Positions 25,685-34,959 are shown, numbered from the stretch's first letter. The stretch is 64,000 bases of DNA from Stenotrophomonas rhizophila (GCF_003651185.1 NZ_RCDC01000004.1:2032659-2096658), one strand, 5' to 3'. Numbers and translations: made by a program. The notes: generated from the letters alone by a model not told the origin.

Positions 25685-26440
25685 TTACTTCTCCTGCTGC
25701 CAGTAGAAGTAGGCCGACTTGTCCGAGCCGGTTGCCTTCGACGCATCCTTGAGCAGTGCACCGGGGACGCTGCCGGCACCGAACTCGTTACCGATCAGCC
25801 CCATGCTCTCGATCACACCGCCGGTGACCTTGTGTGCGACCAAGCGCACCATCTTGCCGCCACGGGCTTCATTGGCGCCATAGAACTGCATCTCGTAGAA
25901 CTTCTGCGAGGTGACCGCCGCTTCCACGTGGCCCAGCTCTGCGTTCTTGAAGGTGACCTTGATGTTTGGCGTGCCGGCCACGGACGGTGCCACGATGGCC
26001 GATCCTGCCGGAATGAACAGCATGCCGCGCTCGAAACGGTAGTCCTTGCCTGCCTCGTAGATCGTGGCGCCGGTCACCGGCTTCACGGCGGTGACTTCAG
26101 ACGCCAAGCGCGACAGGGGCGCATAGCTCCCCGGCACGGCCAGCACCAGCTCATCGGGGACGGTGCCAGCGGCAATGCTGCTGGCCTTGCCGCGAGTTGC
26201 CCGGGCGAAGTTCTCCGGATTGAAGTCGTGGAAGGTGTAGTTGAGGTTGTAGCCAGTCACCCGATCGACGCGGCTGGCCGTGCCGCCGCCCGGATTTTGG
26301 TAGTCAGCCAGCTCAAGGGTGTTGGTCTGGGGCGCGACGGTGTATGCAGAAACGTTGCCGATCTCCAAGAACGGATCGGCCGTGTTCCACTCGCGGATCA
26401 CGATGATGCCGCTGCCCAGGTAGCTGTAATCTTCGGCCAT
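25685..26440 (-). CDS. Major tail tube protein
   Basis: 251 residues (MAEDYSYLGSGIIVIREWNT). Beta-rich, with FLEIGNVSAYTVAPQTNTLE, FHDFNPENFARATRGKAS and DYRFERGMLFIPAG, the pattern of tail tube proteins of lambda-like siphophages (gpV position). It lies between the tail terminator genes and the G chaperone. It polymerises around the tape measure to form the tube. Confidence 0.8.
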   Translation of the reverse strand: MAEDYSYLGSGIIVIREWNTADPFLEIGNVSAYTVAPQTNTLELADYQNPGGGTASRVDRVTGYNLNYTFHDFNPENFARATRGKASSIAAGTVPDELVLAVPGSYAPLSRLASEVTAVKPVTGATIYEAGKDYRFERGMLFIPAGSAIVAPSVAGTPNIKVTFKNAELGHVEAAVTSQKFYEMQFYGANEARGGKMVRLVAHKVTGGVIESMGLIGNEFGAGSVPGALLKDASKATGSDKSAYFYWQQEK

Positions 26441-26476
26441 GGTGGCTCTCCAGTTGGGTTGCCGCTGTGCGGCGGG

Positions 26477-26932
26477 TTATTTCTTGGGGATGTGGGACTG
26501 GTAGGTGAGCAGTGCGCCCACCCAGCCGGCGCTGGCCTTCTCCGGCATCAGCGGCTCCATGCCGACGTAGACCGGCACCTGGATGCCTTCGGGGAAGTTC
26601 CGGGCCACTTCGCGGCTGTCCATCGCCGCCTCGATGTCGGTCACCAAGTCGTCCAGCGCCTGTTGGTAGCCCTCCGTGCTGGCCGGCACCTTGGCGATGA
26701 CGCTCACGGTCGTCAGCCGGTGCGTGGTGGTCTTGGAGGGGGTCTCGGGGCGCTGCTGCTTCTCGATCACGGCCGTCAGAACTGCCTGGGTGTCCTGGTC
26801 GCCGGGTGTCGGTTCCAGCGTCCACCCGGCACCGGCGTCGGTCAGGTAGCCGTTCTTGGTGCTGATCATCTGCAGCGTTTTGCCCATGGCTACCAGCAGC
26901 TGGCGCCGGGGGCTGGGTATAGGCTCAGACAT
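26477..26932 (-). CDS. Tail terminator / minor tail protein (lambda gpU-like position)
   Basis: 151 residues from ATG 26932 (MSEPIPSPRRQLLVAMGKTL), overlapping the preceding gene by 8 nt. It includes TLEPTPGDQDTQAVLTAVIE and YQQALDDLVTDIEAAMDSRE. Its place just upstream of the tube gene is that of tail terminators, which stop tube growth and join tail to head. Identification rests mostly on gene order. Confidence 0.65.
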   Translation of the reverse strand: MSEPIPSPRRQLLVAMGKTLQMISTKNGYLTDAGAGWTLEPTPGDQDTQAVLTAVIEKQQRPETPSKTTTHRLTTVSVIAKVPASTEGYQQALDDLVTDIEAAMDSREVARNFPEGIQVPVYVGMEPLMPEKASAGWVGALLTYQSHIPKK

Positions 26933-27239
26933 TGGCCACCTCCCACACCGCCGTCGACTCGTCGGCACGGATCTTCTGCACCAGCTTCAGCCGGCGGCCG
27001 GTGCCATCGATACTTACCACGCCACCCGCCCGCGGAGTGACCTCGGCCAGCTGCAGCGTGACCCGGTCGATGGTGGTCGCGATCGGCGCCACATCGTCCG
27101 GTGTGAACTGCTCAACGCCCTCGTCGAGCAGCACCGTGCACGGCACGCCTGCGCAGGTGCCCGGCTCGTGGTAGTGGGCAGCATCGGCGACGCCGGTTGC
27201 GCGGAAGGCTCCGAACGCGATTGCGTCGAATGCCTGCAT
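26925..27239 (-). CDS. Head-tail joining protein (FII-like position)
   Basis: 104 residues from ATG 27239 (MQAFDAIAFGAFRATGVADA). A TTG at 27257 overlapping the previous stop (TTGA) is an alternative start. It contains ATTIDRVTLQLAEVTPRAGG and GRRLKLVQKIRADES, a beta-rich small protein like phage head-tail attachment proteins (DUF1506/FII type). The place between tail completion and terminator genes supports this. Confidence 0.6.
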   Translation of the reverse strand: MQAFDAIAFGAFRATGVADAAHYHEPGTCAGVPCTVLLDEGVEQFTPDDVAPIATTIDRVTLQLAEVTPRAGGVVSIDGTGRRLKLVQKIRADESTAVWEVANV

Positions 27240-27253
27240 GAAAGCTCTCTGGT

Positions 27254-28012
27254 TCAAGGCAAGGGCCTCGCGGTTTCCATGGCCTTCTCCAGCTCGCGCT
27301 TCAGGAAGAACGGCATCAGGCGCTTCCAGGTGTCCTCGGCCATGCCGAAGATGTCGTATCGCGGGGTGTAGGCGGCTGTGTTGGTGAAGATGAAGATGGA
27401 GCGGACGCCGGATCCGCGCCCGATCCGCTCATAGATGCCCGGGCGCAATGCACCGCGGCGTTTGGTGATCACGAAGTACTCGCCATCACGGTTGTTGCTC
27501 TTGCCACGCCGCCGCTTCCGGCTGACGGTGGTCTGGTTCTGGTATCGGTCACGCTGGGCGCCCAGCTGGGACAGAATCTTGGTGACCTGGCCGGCGGGCA
27601 CGTTGCCGAACTGGTTTGCCTGAGCGCCGCGCCCCATCACCGCAAACTGCGTGGGTGACAGCAGGCCACGGCTCTGCAGCAGGCGCTCGAAGCCCTTCCG
27701 GCGCCGCTGGCCGCCATCTACCTCGGCCAGAAGATACTTGGCCGGCGGGGTGCCCTTGAATGCCTCGTCTCGAATGAAGATCTCAGCGTACGGCTGCGCC
27801 TTGGTTGCCTTGCGATACATCGCCGCATTGACCGTCAACGGCGTCGGCCGGTCGAACACCCGCGGCGCCTGCCGCTTCCAGCGCTCACGGATCTCGTAGG
27901 CAACCTTGTTGGCAGCCTGCGACGCGGCGTATGGAAGCTGCGACTTCTCCAAGTCGCTCAGCTGACGACCGAGCGCATTGTCGGGGTCGACCCCGATCCT
28001 GATCTGGGCCAT
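27254..28012 (-). CDS. Tail completion / minor tail protein Z-like
   Basis: 252 residues (MAQIRIGVDPDNALGRQLSD). The start RQLSDLEKSQLPYAASQAAN and KVAYEIRERWKRQAPRVFDR, with PLTVNAAMYRKAT, match lambda gpZ-like/prophage minor tail proteins. The protein is very basic. It is expected at the head-proximal tail end. Confidence 0.7.
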   Translation of the reverse strand: MAQIRIGVDPDNALGRQLSDLEKSQLPYAASQAANKVAYEIRERWKRQAPRVFDRPTPLTVNAAMYRKATKAQPYAEIFIRDEAFKGTPPAKYLLAEVDGGQRRRKGFERLLQSRGLLSPTQFAVMGRGAQANQFGNVPAGQVTKILSQLGAQRDRYQNQTTVSRKRRRGKSNNRDGEYFVITKRRGALRPGIYERIGRGSGVRSIFIFTNTAAYTPRYDIFGMAEDTWKRLMPFFLKRELEKAMETARPLP

Positions 28013-28021
28013 ACAACCTCC

Positions 28022-28049
28022 TGCCCGGCCCGCCGAAGCGGGCCAGGCA
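28022..28049 (-). other. cUUCGg hairpin after the capsid gene
   Basis: TGCC-x-GGCCCGC / GCGGGCC-x-GGCA stem, whose minus-strand loop is TTCG closed by C-G, an extra-stable tetraloop. It has no T tract, so it may protect the 3' end of the capsid message or pause polymerase. It has a sister hairpin on the other side of the capsid gene. Confidence 0.5.
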
Positions 28050-28057
28050 CTACTGGC

Positions 28058-29062
28058 TTACTTCGAGCCGGCCTTCAGGCGGATCACCGCGTCCGGTCGG
28101 GTGTTGATGTTCAGCGGGTTGGACTGGCTTTCCAGCTCGATGCCCTTGTCCATCCGCAGCTTGGCGGTCTTGCTGTAGTACGGCAGACCGACGCCGCGCA
28201 CGGTTTCCAGGTAATCCGCAGGAGCGAAGCGGGTCAGGAACATGTCGGGCACCCCCAGCGGGAAGGCGATCGCTTCGCCATCGGGAATGGCCAGCTTGCC
28301 GCCCGTGCTGCCCGGCAGCTCTTCGAACACGACGTCGCCGAAGACGAAACCCTTGCGCAGATCCGTGCGAAGCGCAGCGCCGTCCTGCCAGCGCTTGTAG
28401 GCCTCTTCGACGTCCGGGTGGTCCACCAGTGAATCGAAGAAGCCAGCGCTGCACAGCACGTGGACGCCGGTGTACGGCACCCCGCCGAGCTTTTCCTCGA
28501 TCGCACGCTTGATCGAGACCGCCTTGGTGCGGACCTTGGTATCCTGCTTGTTCAGCTCCATGCCGATGATGATCTGCTTGACGCCGAACTCGTCGTAGAA
28601 GTCCACGATCAGCGAGCCATCGGCGTCCATCAGCTTGCCCTGCAGCGCACCCAGGCGGTGATACTCGATGGTGTAGTCCAGATCGCGCTTGTGCAGCGCC
28701 TGCAGCCGGTTAACCACGGCTGCGACGTTGTTGCCTTCCGCATCGTTGATCGGATCCCAAACGCCCAGCAGCTGATCGGCCATGACCGTGGAGCGCTGCG
28801 GAAGGTGGGTGGTTTCCAGCAGCTTCACCTTGCCGCGGTCCAGGCCCTTGGGCTGGCCCGGCGCGCCGCGCGGCACGTTGGGCACCAGCACCAGCTTGTT
28901 GTTCTCGATGCCGATCTTCACGATCGTGGTGCCGACCAGGCCTTCTTCTTGGAACAGGCGCATATCGCCCAAGCGAGTGACGATGCGCGGCAGGTTGTTG
29001 ATGTAGGCGTTGAGGGCATCGAAGCCCAGCACGCCCAGTGCCAGAAGGGTTTGCAGATCCAT
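28058..29062 (-). CDS. Major capsid protein (lambda gpE family)
   Basis: 334 residues (MDLQTLLALGVLGFDALNAY). Typical of the phage capsid E family: INNLPRIVTRLGDMRLFQEE, LVPNVPRGAPGQPKGLDRGK, and HKRDLDYTIEYHRLGALQGK, ending near NTRPDAVIRLKAGSK. Length agrees with lambda gpE (341). It forms the icosahedral shell with the decoration protein encoded just upstream. Hairpins bracket the gene on both sides. Confidence 0.92.
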   Translation of the reverse strand: MDLQTLLALGVLGFDALNAYINNLPRIVTRLGDMRLFQEEGLVGTTIVKIGIENNKLVLVPNVPRGAPGQPKGLDRGKVKLLETTHLPQRSTVMADQLLGVWDPINDAEGNNVAAVVNRLQALHKRDLDYTIEYHRLGALQGKLMDADGSLIVDFYDEFGVKQIIIGMELNKQDTKVRTKAVSIKRAIEEKLGGVPYTGVHVLCSAGFFDSLVDHPDVEEAYKRWQDGAALRTDLRKGFVFGDVVFEELPGSTGGKLAIPDGEAIAFPLGVPDMFLTRFAPADYLETVRGVGLPYYSKTAKLRMDKGIELESQSNPLNINTRPDAVIRLKAGSK

Positions 29063-29091
29063 AGTTGTCTCTCTCTTGGGTAAGGGGTACG

Positions 29092-29116
29092 AAAAAGGCC
29101 CCGCCGAAGCGGGGCC
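29092..29116 (-). terminator. Terminator-like cUUCGg hairpin between decoration and capsid genes
   Basis: On the minus strand GGCCCCGC-TTCG-GCGGGGCC is followed by TTTTT. This 8-bp stem with a stable tetraloop and T run looks like an intrinsic terminator, yet it lies inside the late operon directly before the capsid gene. Confidence 0.55.
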
Positions 29117-29146
29117 TTGTTGGGGGCGGGTGAGGGGGCCTGCGGG

Positions 29147-29827
29147 TTACGCAGCGGCGACGGTGATGGTGTCGCTGGTGGCTTCGTCCAGGTCCGCGGC
29201 GGTCACCTTCAGGGTGTAATCGCCAGCAGCGCTCAGCGTCGCGGCGTCCCAGGTGATGACGCCGCCCACGGCTGCCTTCGCGCCGCCGCCGGTCAGGTTG
29301 CCGGTGCCCGTCGCCTTGGCGAGCGTGGCGCTGACGGTGCTGCCGGTGACCAGGGCGCCGAAGACGTCCTTGACGTGCGCGACGACTGGGCCAAGCGCCA
29401 CACCAGCGGTGCCGGTCAGCGGCGCAGACACGAACACCAGGTGATCCGCAGCATTCGATGCGATCGGCTGCTGGGTCCAGCGAGCGATGATGCCGGACTC
29501 GGCCAGGCCCAGTGCGGCCAGCAGCTTCTGGTCAGCGGTAACGCCGCTGGCCCACACCAGCTTTTCGCCGAACACTTCGGCGTCGCGCGCGATCGCCGCG
29601 CCCTTGACGGCAAGCGCCGCGGAATCGGTGCCGGTGTCAATCGGGCCATACAGCACCTTCACCGCGTCGGTGCCGTTGGCAGCGACGGTATTGTCCGCCT
29701 TGAGCAGGGTGCCGGCGGGCAGCATGCCCTGCCCGGCAGGCAGATGGATCAGTTCGCGGCTGCGCTCGCCGCCCGCTTCGGACAGCAGGAATTCGCCGGT
29801 ACGGGTGCCGGCCAGGGTGATTTCCAT
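29147..29827 (-). CDS. Head decoration protein D with C-terminal Ig-like domain
   Basis: 226 residues. The first 125 match the lambda gpD family (GEFLLSEAGGERSRELIHLP, AGQGMLPAGTLLK, RDAEVFGEKLVWASG). An extra beta domain follows (about 130-226: ADHLVFVSAPLTGTAGVALG ... TWDAATLSAAGDYTLKVTAA), resembling a bacterial Ig-like domain. gpD trimers stabilise expanded capsids, and the Ig-like domain would be displayed on the head surface. Starts 2 nt before the end of the protease gene. Confidence 0.85.
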   Translation of the reverse strand: MEITLAGTRTGEFLLSEAGGERSRELIHLPAGQGMLPAGTLLKADNTVAANGTDAVKVLYGPIDTGTDSAALAVKGAAIARDAEVFGEKLVWASGVTADQKLLAALGLAESGIIARWTQQPIASNAADHLVFVSAPLTGTAGVALGPVVAHVKDVFGALVTGSTVSATLAKATGTGNLTGGGAKAAVGGVITWDAATLSAAGDYTLKVTAADLDEATSDTITVAAA

Positions 29828-29829
29828 CG

Positions 29830-31191
29830 TCAGTTACCTCGTTGCTTGTAGATGTGATTGGGGTTCAGCTGCGCCTTGACGTCGGCGGCACGTTGGTCGG
29901 CCATAGAGGCCGGGTGGGCGGTGATGACCTGAGTGTTGCGGCCTTCCTCCGCTTTCATCGACAGCAGCTGTGCACGCACCGTGTCGAGGTCGGTGTTCTT
30001 CTCGATGAAACTGGCTGCGAGCGTGTCATCGCCACGCAGTGCAGCAGCGCACGCGTCCTGGACTGCGGTCGCGTACTCAATGGCGCTGGCCGCCGGCTCG
30101 CCCGCCTGCGGGGCCCGACGCAGCACGGCGACAGCGAGTGCCGGCGGCAGTTCACTTGAGGCGACCGCTGCGGCCAGCGCCGCGGCCGGGTTCTCCACCA
30201 CGGCCGCAGGCGGTGCGAGGCTGGCTTCGGGCGTCGGCGGCGTGGCCGTTGCATCCTCGGTGTCATCCGGGTCCGGGTCACCGGGCGCCTGCGGCGCAGC
30301 CGCTTCGCTGGCGCCGAGGTGCGCGATGAGGTCGTGCCAGGTGCCGAGCCGCGTCGCAAAACCAACCGTCACGGCGGCCTGGCCACGGTAGGTGGCCGCT
30401 TCGGTAGCGCGCACGGCCCCCGCGTCCATGCCGAGGTTGCGCGCCACGGTATCGACGAACAGCGTGAGCAGGTCCTCCAGATCGGCCATCGCCTCGGCAT
30501 GCGCTTCCTCGCTGAGCGGGAAGTTCGGGTTGAAGTCGACCTTGCGGGCGCCGGCGAACAGCGGGGTCACCTTCAGCCCGATCTGGGCGTTGTTACCGCT
30601 CCAGTCGTGGTGATAGCAGACCACGCCTACCGATCCGACGCCGCCGGTACGGCTGATCCAGATCTCGTCGCATGCCGATGCGAGGGCGAAGCCGGCGGAG
30701 TACGCATGGTCATCAACCAACGCGTACACCGGCTTTCGTCCACGCGCCTCAAAGATGTGGTCCACCAGGTCGAAGCAGCCCGATGCCATGCCACCGGGCG
30801 TATCCAGCCGGAGGATGATCGACGTCACGGCATCATCGTTGAGCAGCTCATCGAAGGTGTCGCGTACCGCCGCATAGCTCACCGGCCCCGGGCCGCTGGC
30901 GCCGGGCATCGGCCGGTTCACCATCGCACCGGACAGGTTGATCACGCCGATCAGGTTCAGTGCGACCCCTACCGGCTGCCCATCGGAGCCGGCCACTTCG
31001 AAACGGTCAGCCTTCAGGACGCTGTCGTCGCTGGTGACCTTCCCTTCCAGATAGCCGCCGACCAGTGCCTCACCGATGGTCGACTGCACCAGCAGGGGCT
31101 GATTGAGGACCGCGGCTGCGAGCGATGCCACCACGGGTGCACGGCTGCCGCGACCCAACATTCGGGCCAACAGGCCAGGCTTACTCGTCAT
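29830..31191 (-). CDS. Head maturation protease (S49 / lambda gpC-like) with scaffold tail
   Basis: 453 residues from ATG 31191, chosen because AAGGGA lies 6 nt upstream; earlier starts run deep into the portal gene. Catalytic residues of the S49 family: Ser about 165 in DDHAYSAGFALAS and Lys about 217 in LFAGARKVDFNPN; the DTPGG motif lies before them. The C-terminal 150 residues are Ala/Pro/Glu-rich and helical, as in the Nu3-like scaffold part of lambda C. It degrades scaffold and cleaves portal in procapsids. Overlaps the portal stop by 11 nt. Confidence 0.9.
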   Translation of the reverse strand: MTSKPGLLARMLGRGSRAPVVASLAAAVLNQPLLVQSTIGEALVGGYLEGKVTSDDSVLKADRFEVAGSDGQPVGVALNLIGVINLSGAMVNRPMPGASGPGPVSYAAVRDTFDELLNDDAVTSIILRLDTPGGMASGCFDLVDHIFEARGRKPVYALVDDHAYSAGFALASACDEIWISRTGGVGSVGVVCYHHDWSGNNAQIGLKVTPLFAGARKVDFNPNFPLSEEAHAEAMADLEDLLTLFVDTVARNLGMDAGAVRATEAATYRGQAAVTVGFATRLGTWHDLIAHLGASEAAAPQAPGDPDPDDTEDATATPPTPEASLAPPAAVVENPAAALAAAVASSELPPALAVAVLRRAPQAGEPAASAIEYATAVQDACAAALRGDDTLAASFIEKNTDLDTVRAQLLSMKAEEGRNTQVITAHPASMADQRAADVKAQLNPNHIYKQRGN

Positions 31192-32662
31192 CGTCATTCC
31201 CTTCATCGTTGTTGGCACCAGGGGCGCCGGGTTCATCGTCCTGCCGGGCACCGGAGGCATTCGTGCGCCTCGGGTCGCTGTCATAGCGAAGCCCGGCCGC
31301 GTCTGCGCGCTCGTTGTCCATCGCCTGCTCGGCATCGACCTGTTCGGGATCCTCGCCAGCGCTCAGCACCACCTTGCTGCGCGACTTGAAGCCGGCCCGT
31401 ACTGCTTTGAGTTCGGAGGTCACGTCCTGCACCGGGTGGCTCCAGGGCCAGCCCTCGGGCACCCACAGGGTTTCGGTCACGTCATCACGCAGGGCCGCAT
31501 ACCGCGGCACCTTCAGCAGACCCGACAGCACCGCCTGGTCGATGAAGGCGTCGCGCACCCGCTGGCAGAACATGGGGATCATGAAGAGCCACTGGTCCTG
31601 CTCGATGACGCGACGGAATTCGTTGAGGATCAGGCGCAGAGCCCGATCGGAAACGTTGCGCAGGTCGCCGGTGAGTACCTCGTAGGGCACATCCTGGCTA
31701 GCGCAGATCGCCAAGAGATGACCGCGCAGGAACTCGGCATAGTCCGAACCAGCACTGGGCGGCTCGGCGAAGGTGATCTTTCGACCGGGCGGCAGCTCCT
31801 GCATCGTGCCCGGCTCAAGACCACCGATCGCGGTGCCGTCGGCATCCTCACCGGTGATCAAGTCACCGACCGCATCCCCTTCTTCGCCATCCGCATTGGC
31901 ATCTGTGGTGATAAAGCCTGCAAACAGGTTGGCCAGGGCCTGCCGTTCCAGCACCGCATCATCAAGGCGGTCCAGGTTGAACATGCGCAGCAGCGCCGGC
32001 GCCGAGCTCGGCACGCCACGCATTGCACCTGCCCGGTTCGGCCGGTACAGGTGCAGCACCTGCTCCGCCGGCACGCGCACCAACTCGTTACCGTTGACGG
32101 TCAGCTGCATGTCTCCGGGGTGTTCCCGGTACATCCAGTACGCCACGCGTCGGCCGATGCTATCGACTTCGATGCCCTGCCGGATCACGTTGCCGTTGCT
32201 GGCCACGCCGTTGTAGTACTGCGGGCATTGCTCCGACTCGATCAGCTGCACCTGCAGCGGCACCGGCAAGCTGTCTTCGGGTCGCCGGTAGCGGATGCGG
32301 GCAAACACCTCGCCAGCCTCCTTCCACTCACGCCAGGCCAGCGCCTGCAGCCCGCCCCAGCCGAGCACGCCGTCGGCATCGGCGTACTTGCCCCAGCGCT
32401 CCCACAGCTTGGTGAGCTTCTTCTTGTGCTCCTTCGTGCCCCATATCGGTTTCGCCTGGATGCCGGTGGCGATGCCGTTGGACACGCTCTTGTTGAGCGC
32501 ACTGACCATCCACGGGTCATTGCGGGCAAGGTGCCGCGCCCTGGCGAGCAGCGTGGGCAGGCCCAGCAATGCAGCATTGGGCCCCAGCGAGGATGGCCGG
32601 AAGGTGCGGAGGCGGCGGCCGTTGCCGGCGGCGCGGTAGCTGCTCTCGGCGGTATCAGACAT
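31181..32662 (-). CDS. Portal protein (lambda gpB family)
   Basis: 493 residues from ATG 32662 (MSDTAESSYRAAGNGRRLRT), overlapping the gpW stop by 8 nt. Family pattern: RHLARNDPWMVSALNKSVSN, GIATGIQAKP, VQLIESEQCPQ, RVPAEQVLHLYRPNRAGAMR and LRNVSDRALRLILNEFRRVI. It forms the dodecameric DNA gate at one capsid vertex. Ends with an acidic, low-complexity tail (NNDEGNDDDE). Confidence 0.92.
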   Translation of the reverse strand: MSDTAESSYRAAGNGRRLRTFRPSSLGPNAALLGLPTLLARARHLARNDPWMVSALNKSVSNGIATGIQAKPIWGTKEHKKKLTKLWERWGKYADADGVLGWGGLQALAWREWKEAGEVFARIRYRRPEDSLPVPLQVQLIESEQCPQYYNGVASNGNVIRQGIEVDSIGRRVAYWMYREHPGDMQLTVNGNELVRVPAEQVLHLYRPNRAGAMRGVPSSAPALLRMFNLDRLDDAVLERQALANLFAGFITTDANADGEEGDAVGDLITGEDADGTAIGGLEPGTMQELPPGRKITFAEPPSAGSDYAEFLRGHLLAICASQDVPYEVLTGDLRNVSDRALRLILNEFRRVIEQDQWLFMIPMFCQRVRDAFIDQAVLSGLLKVPRYAALRDDVTETLWVPEGWPWSHPVQDVTSELKAVRAGFKSRSKVVLSAGEDPEQVDAEQAMDNERADAAGLRYDSDPRRTNASGARQDDEPGAPGANNDEGNDDDE

Positions 32663-32870
32663 TGCCGGTCCCCGATTGGTAGAGGCGCACGATGCGTCGA
32701 CGCCGTGGTGCCCCTGCGGCCTGGCTAAGCTCATCGCGCATCTGCTTCAGCAGGCGACGCATCTCAACCAGGCTCTGGTAGGTCACGGTGCGGTCGGCAT
32801 ATCGGACGCTCAGCACGCCGGCCGCGATCGCGGCCTCCAGTTGCTCGACTTGCTTGTTGGTGAATGCCAT
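32655..32870 (-). CDS. Head-tail joining protein gpW-like
   Basis: 71 residues from ATG 32870 (MAFTNKQVEQLEAAIAAGVL). YADRTVTYQSLVEMRRLLKQ and the basic end RRRRIVRLYQSGTG match lambda gpW, a 68-residue connector protein. It lies 1 nt after the terminase stop and overlaps the portal start, the classic A-W-B order. Confidence 0.88.
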   Translation of the reverse strand: MAFTNKQVEQLEAAIAAGVLSVRYADRTVTYQSLVEMRRLLKQMRDELSQAAGAPRRRRIVRLYQSGTGNV

Positions 32871-32871
32871 T

Positions 32872-34959
32872 TCAGCGTCCCAGATACTTGCTTCGGATGA
32901 CGCGGCGGGTGCGAGTGCGCGGCATTGGCGCCGGCGCAACGTCGTCTGCCCTCACGTCTGGGTTGTCGTCCCACGGCGCGGCCCATGGCGGCGGCGCGGT
33001 CCAGTTGATGGCCGGAACCTTCAGCCACAGCGCCATGCCCTCGGCATAGCCGCAGAGGTCGAATGCCTCGTTTCGGCGCTTGGCCAGGTTCTCCCAGCCC
33101 TTTGCCGTCCTCGATTCGGCCGTCAGCTCGGCGTAGAACGCCTCTGGCAGCCAGTCGGGGAAGTGGTAGTAGCCCGGGCCCGGCTCTGCCCGCTTCACGT
33201 TGGCGTCTACGGTGTCCTTCAGCCGGTCCACGTTGAGCAGCAGCTGGGGCACGTCGCCCTTCGACCCCGACTTTCGATCCCGGCGCTTGCTGCTGTCGGG
33301 GAAGGTTTCGCGGAACAGGCCACCCTCGCGGCGCGCATCGCCCTTGATCAGCCTGACCCTGGCGTGCAGCTTCCGGGCCTTGAGCGAACGCCAGAACTCC
33401 AGCGCGCGCACCGAAGTGCCCGACTTGCCACCCCAGTCAATGCCCACAGCGTGGATCGGCATGCTGCGGCCGGTGCCGTCGTCCAGCGGGTAACGCCGGC
33501 TGATGACCTTCTCGACCAGCCGCTCCCAATCTTCCAGGTACTTCGGCGGGTCCAGCGGCAGGAAGCCGCCCGAGCCGTCTTCGCGCTTGGAGGTGCGCAG
33601 AGTGAAGGAATCCACCACCCATCGCTCCAGCTGCCCGGTTTCGCCAATGCCGAAGCCCAGTACCAGCACGACGAAGCGGTTGGCCTGAACGTCGACCTCC
33701 CCCAGCAGGAACCGGACACCGACAGGGACTGCACCAACCGGCCAAACCTCGGCCCGCTCCTGCATCTCGTTCGGGTCACTGGCCGACCGTGCCGCCATCG
33801 GCACGTAGTTGATCGCGCCATCGACGTTGTGGGTGGTCTTCAGGGGCCGCTCTTCACCGGTAGTGGCGAAGGTGCGCAACGCCTGGAGGTAGCGCTCGAT
33901 CAGCGATTCCCACGACTGGTAGGCCGCAGCGACACCCCCCAACCAGTAGCTGGCGATGCGTGCCTCCGGCCGTTCACCGGTGACAGTTCCGTCGGCGTGC
34001 ACGAGCTGACCTTCAGCAGCCCAGACACCGGCGCGATTCATCCCGTCCTTCCACCGGTGCTGCAGGCCCACGCCACAATGCGGGCAGTGCAGCAGCGAGT
34101 AGTGCCGCGCCATCTTCTGCACGTCGTCTAGCACGACCCGCTCGAGCAGTTCCTCCATCGGCGGCAACGCGAACCCGTCGTAGCCTGGTGCCGCCTGAAA
34201 CCGCTCCCCGCACTCCGGGCAGGGCCAGTACCAGCGGCGCCGGTCGCCACGCGCATACAACGCGGCGATGCCGGCGGCCGGTGGACCTTGGTGCGGATGC
34301 AGCGGCTTCCAAGCGCCGTCGGCGTAGTCCGTTGCCGGGCTCGACTCTGCCACCACCATCCCGGCCGACATATAGGTCTGCGTACGCTTCAGCCCCAGAC
34401 CGAAGCATTCGTCGATCGTCAGGTCGCCGGTGTAGTTGTCGACGTCCGTCATCAGGACGTCGTGGATGTCCTTGCCCGATAGCACCGACACAGACGGCCA
34501 GCCCATGCGCAGCGACATTCCCGACCGGAAGAACTTCAGCAGGATGTTGTCGTCATGGGCACGCGGGCTCAGTCGGGATCGCAGTTCCGGGCTGGCGGCG
34601 ATGCTGCGAGCGATACGTGTCTTGCTGTAGTCCTCGGCTGCATCCTTGGACATCTGCACAACCATGGCGTCGGCCGGGTTGCACGTGATCAGGTACGCCA
34701 AGCGCGCATCGATGAGCGATATCGTCTTGCCCGAACGCGCCGGCCCGATGAACACCACCGCCTCGTAGTGTCGGCTGCCGGTGGTGTCCAACGGCTCAAC
34801 CATGTAGGGCGAGGTGTCCGGATCCCAGGAACCGGCTGCGCCGGCGGCGTTGGCCACCTGTAGAACCCGCGCACCCTCGCTCACCCTAATGCGGCGAGGT
34901 GGCCGGATCATCTCGGCAACGCCTTGGCGCACGCTACGCGCTGTCGCGTACGTCGTCAT
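32872..34959 (-). CDS. Terminase large subunit (lambda gpA family)
   Basis: 695 residues from ATG 34959 (MTTYATARSVRQGVAEMIRP). The ATPase part has the Walker A-like GPARSGKT near residue 72 and SVLSGKDIHDVLMTDVDNY. Two zinc-binding CxxC pairs, CPECGERF and CPHCGVGL, and the nuclease region (VDVQANRFVVLVLGFG, VGIDWGGKSGTSVRALEFWR) follow. It cuts concatemers at cos and pumps DNA into the procapsid. Overlaps the small subunit by 26 nt. Confidence 0.95.
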   Translation of the reverse strand: MTTYATARSVRQGVAEMIRPPRRIRVSEGARVLQVANAAGAAGSWDPDTSPYMVEPLDTTGSRHYEAVVFIGPARSGKTISLIDARLAYLITCNPADAMVVQMSKDAAEDYSKTRIARSIAASPELRSRLSPRAHDDNILLKFFRSGMSLRMGWPSVSVLSGKDIHDVLMTDVDNYTGDLTIDECFGLGLKRTQTYMSAGMVVAESSPATDYADGAWKPLHPHQGPPAAGIAALYARGDRRRWYWPCPECGERFQAAPGYDGFALPPMEELLERVVLDDVQKMARHYSLLHCPHCGVGLQHRWKDGMNRAGVWAAEGQLVHADGTVTGERPEARIASYWLGGVAAAYQSWESLIERYLQALRTFATTGEERPLKTTHNVDGAINYVPMAARSASDPNEMQERAEVWPVGAVPVGVRFLLGEVDVQANRFVVLVLGFGIGETGQLERWVVDSFTLRTSKREDGSGGFLPLDPPKYLEDWERLVEKVISRRYPLDDGTGRSMPIHAVGIDWGGKSGTSVRALEFWRSLKARKLHARVRLIKGDARREGGLFRETFPDSSKRRDRKSGSKGDVPQLLLNVDRLKDTVDANVKRAEPGPGYYHFPDWLPEAFYAELTAESRTAKGWENLAKRRNEAFDLCGYAEGMALWLKVPAINWTAPPPWAAPWDDNPDVRADDVAPAPMPRTRTRRVIRSKYLGR

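Noticed and set aside
25337..27040. 567-codon + strand open frame opposite tail genes
   Set aside because: Runs across several real genes on the other strand; composition is that of a shadow.
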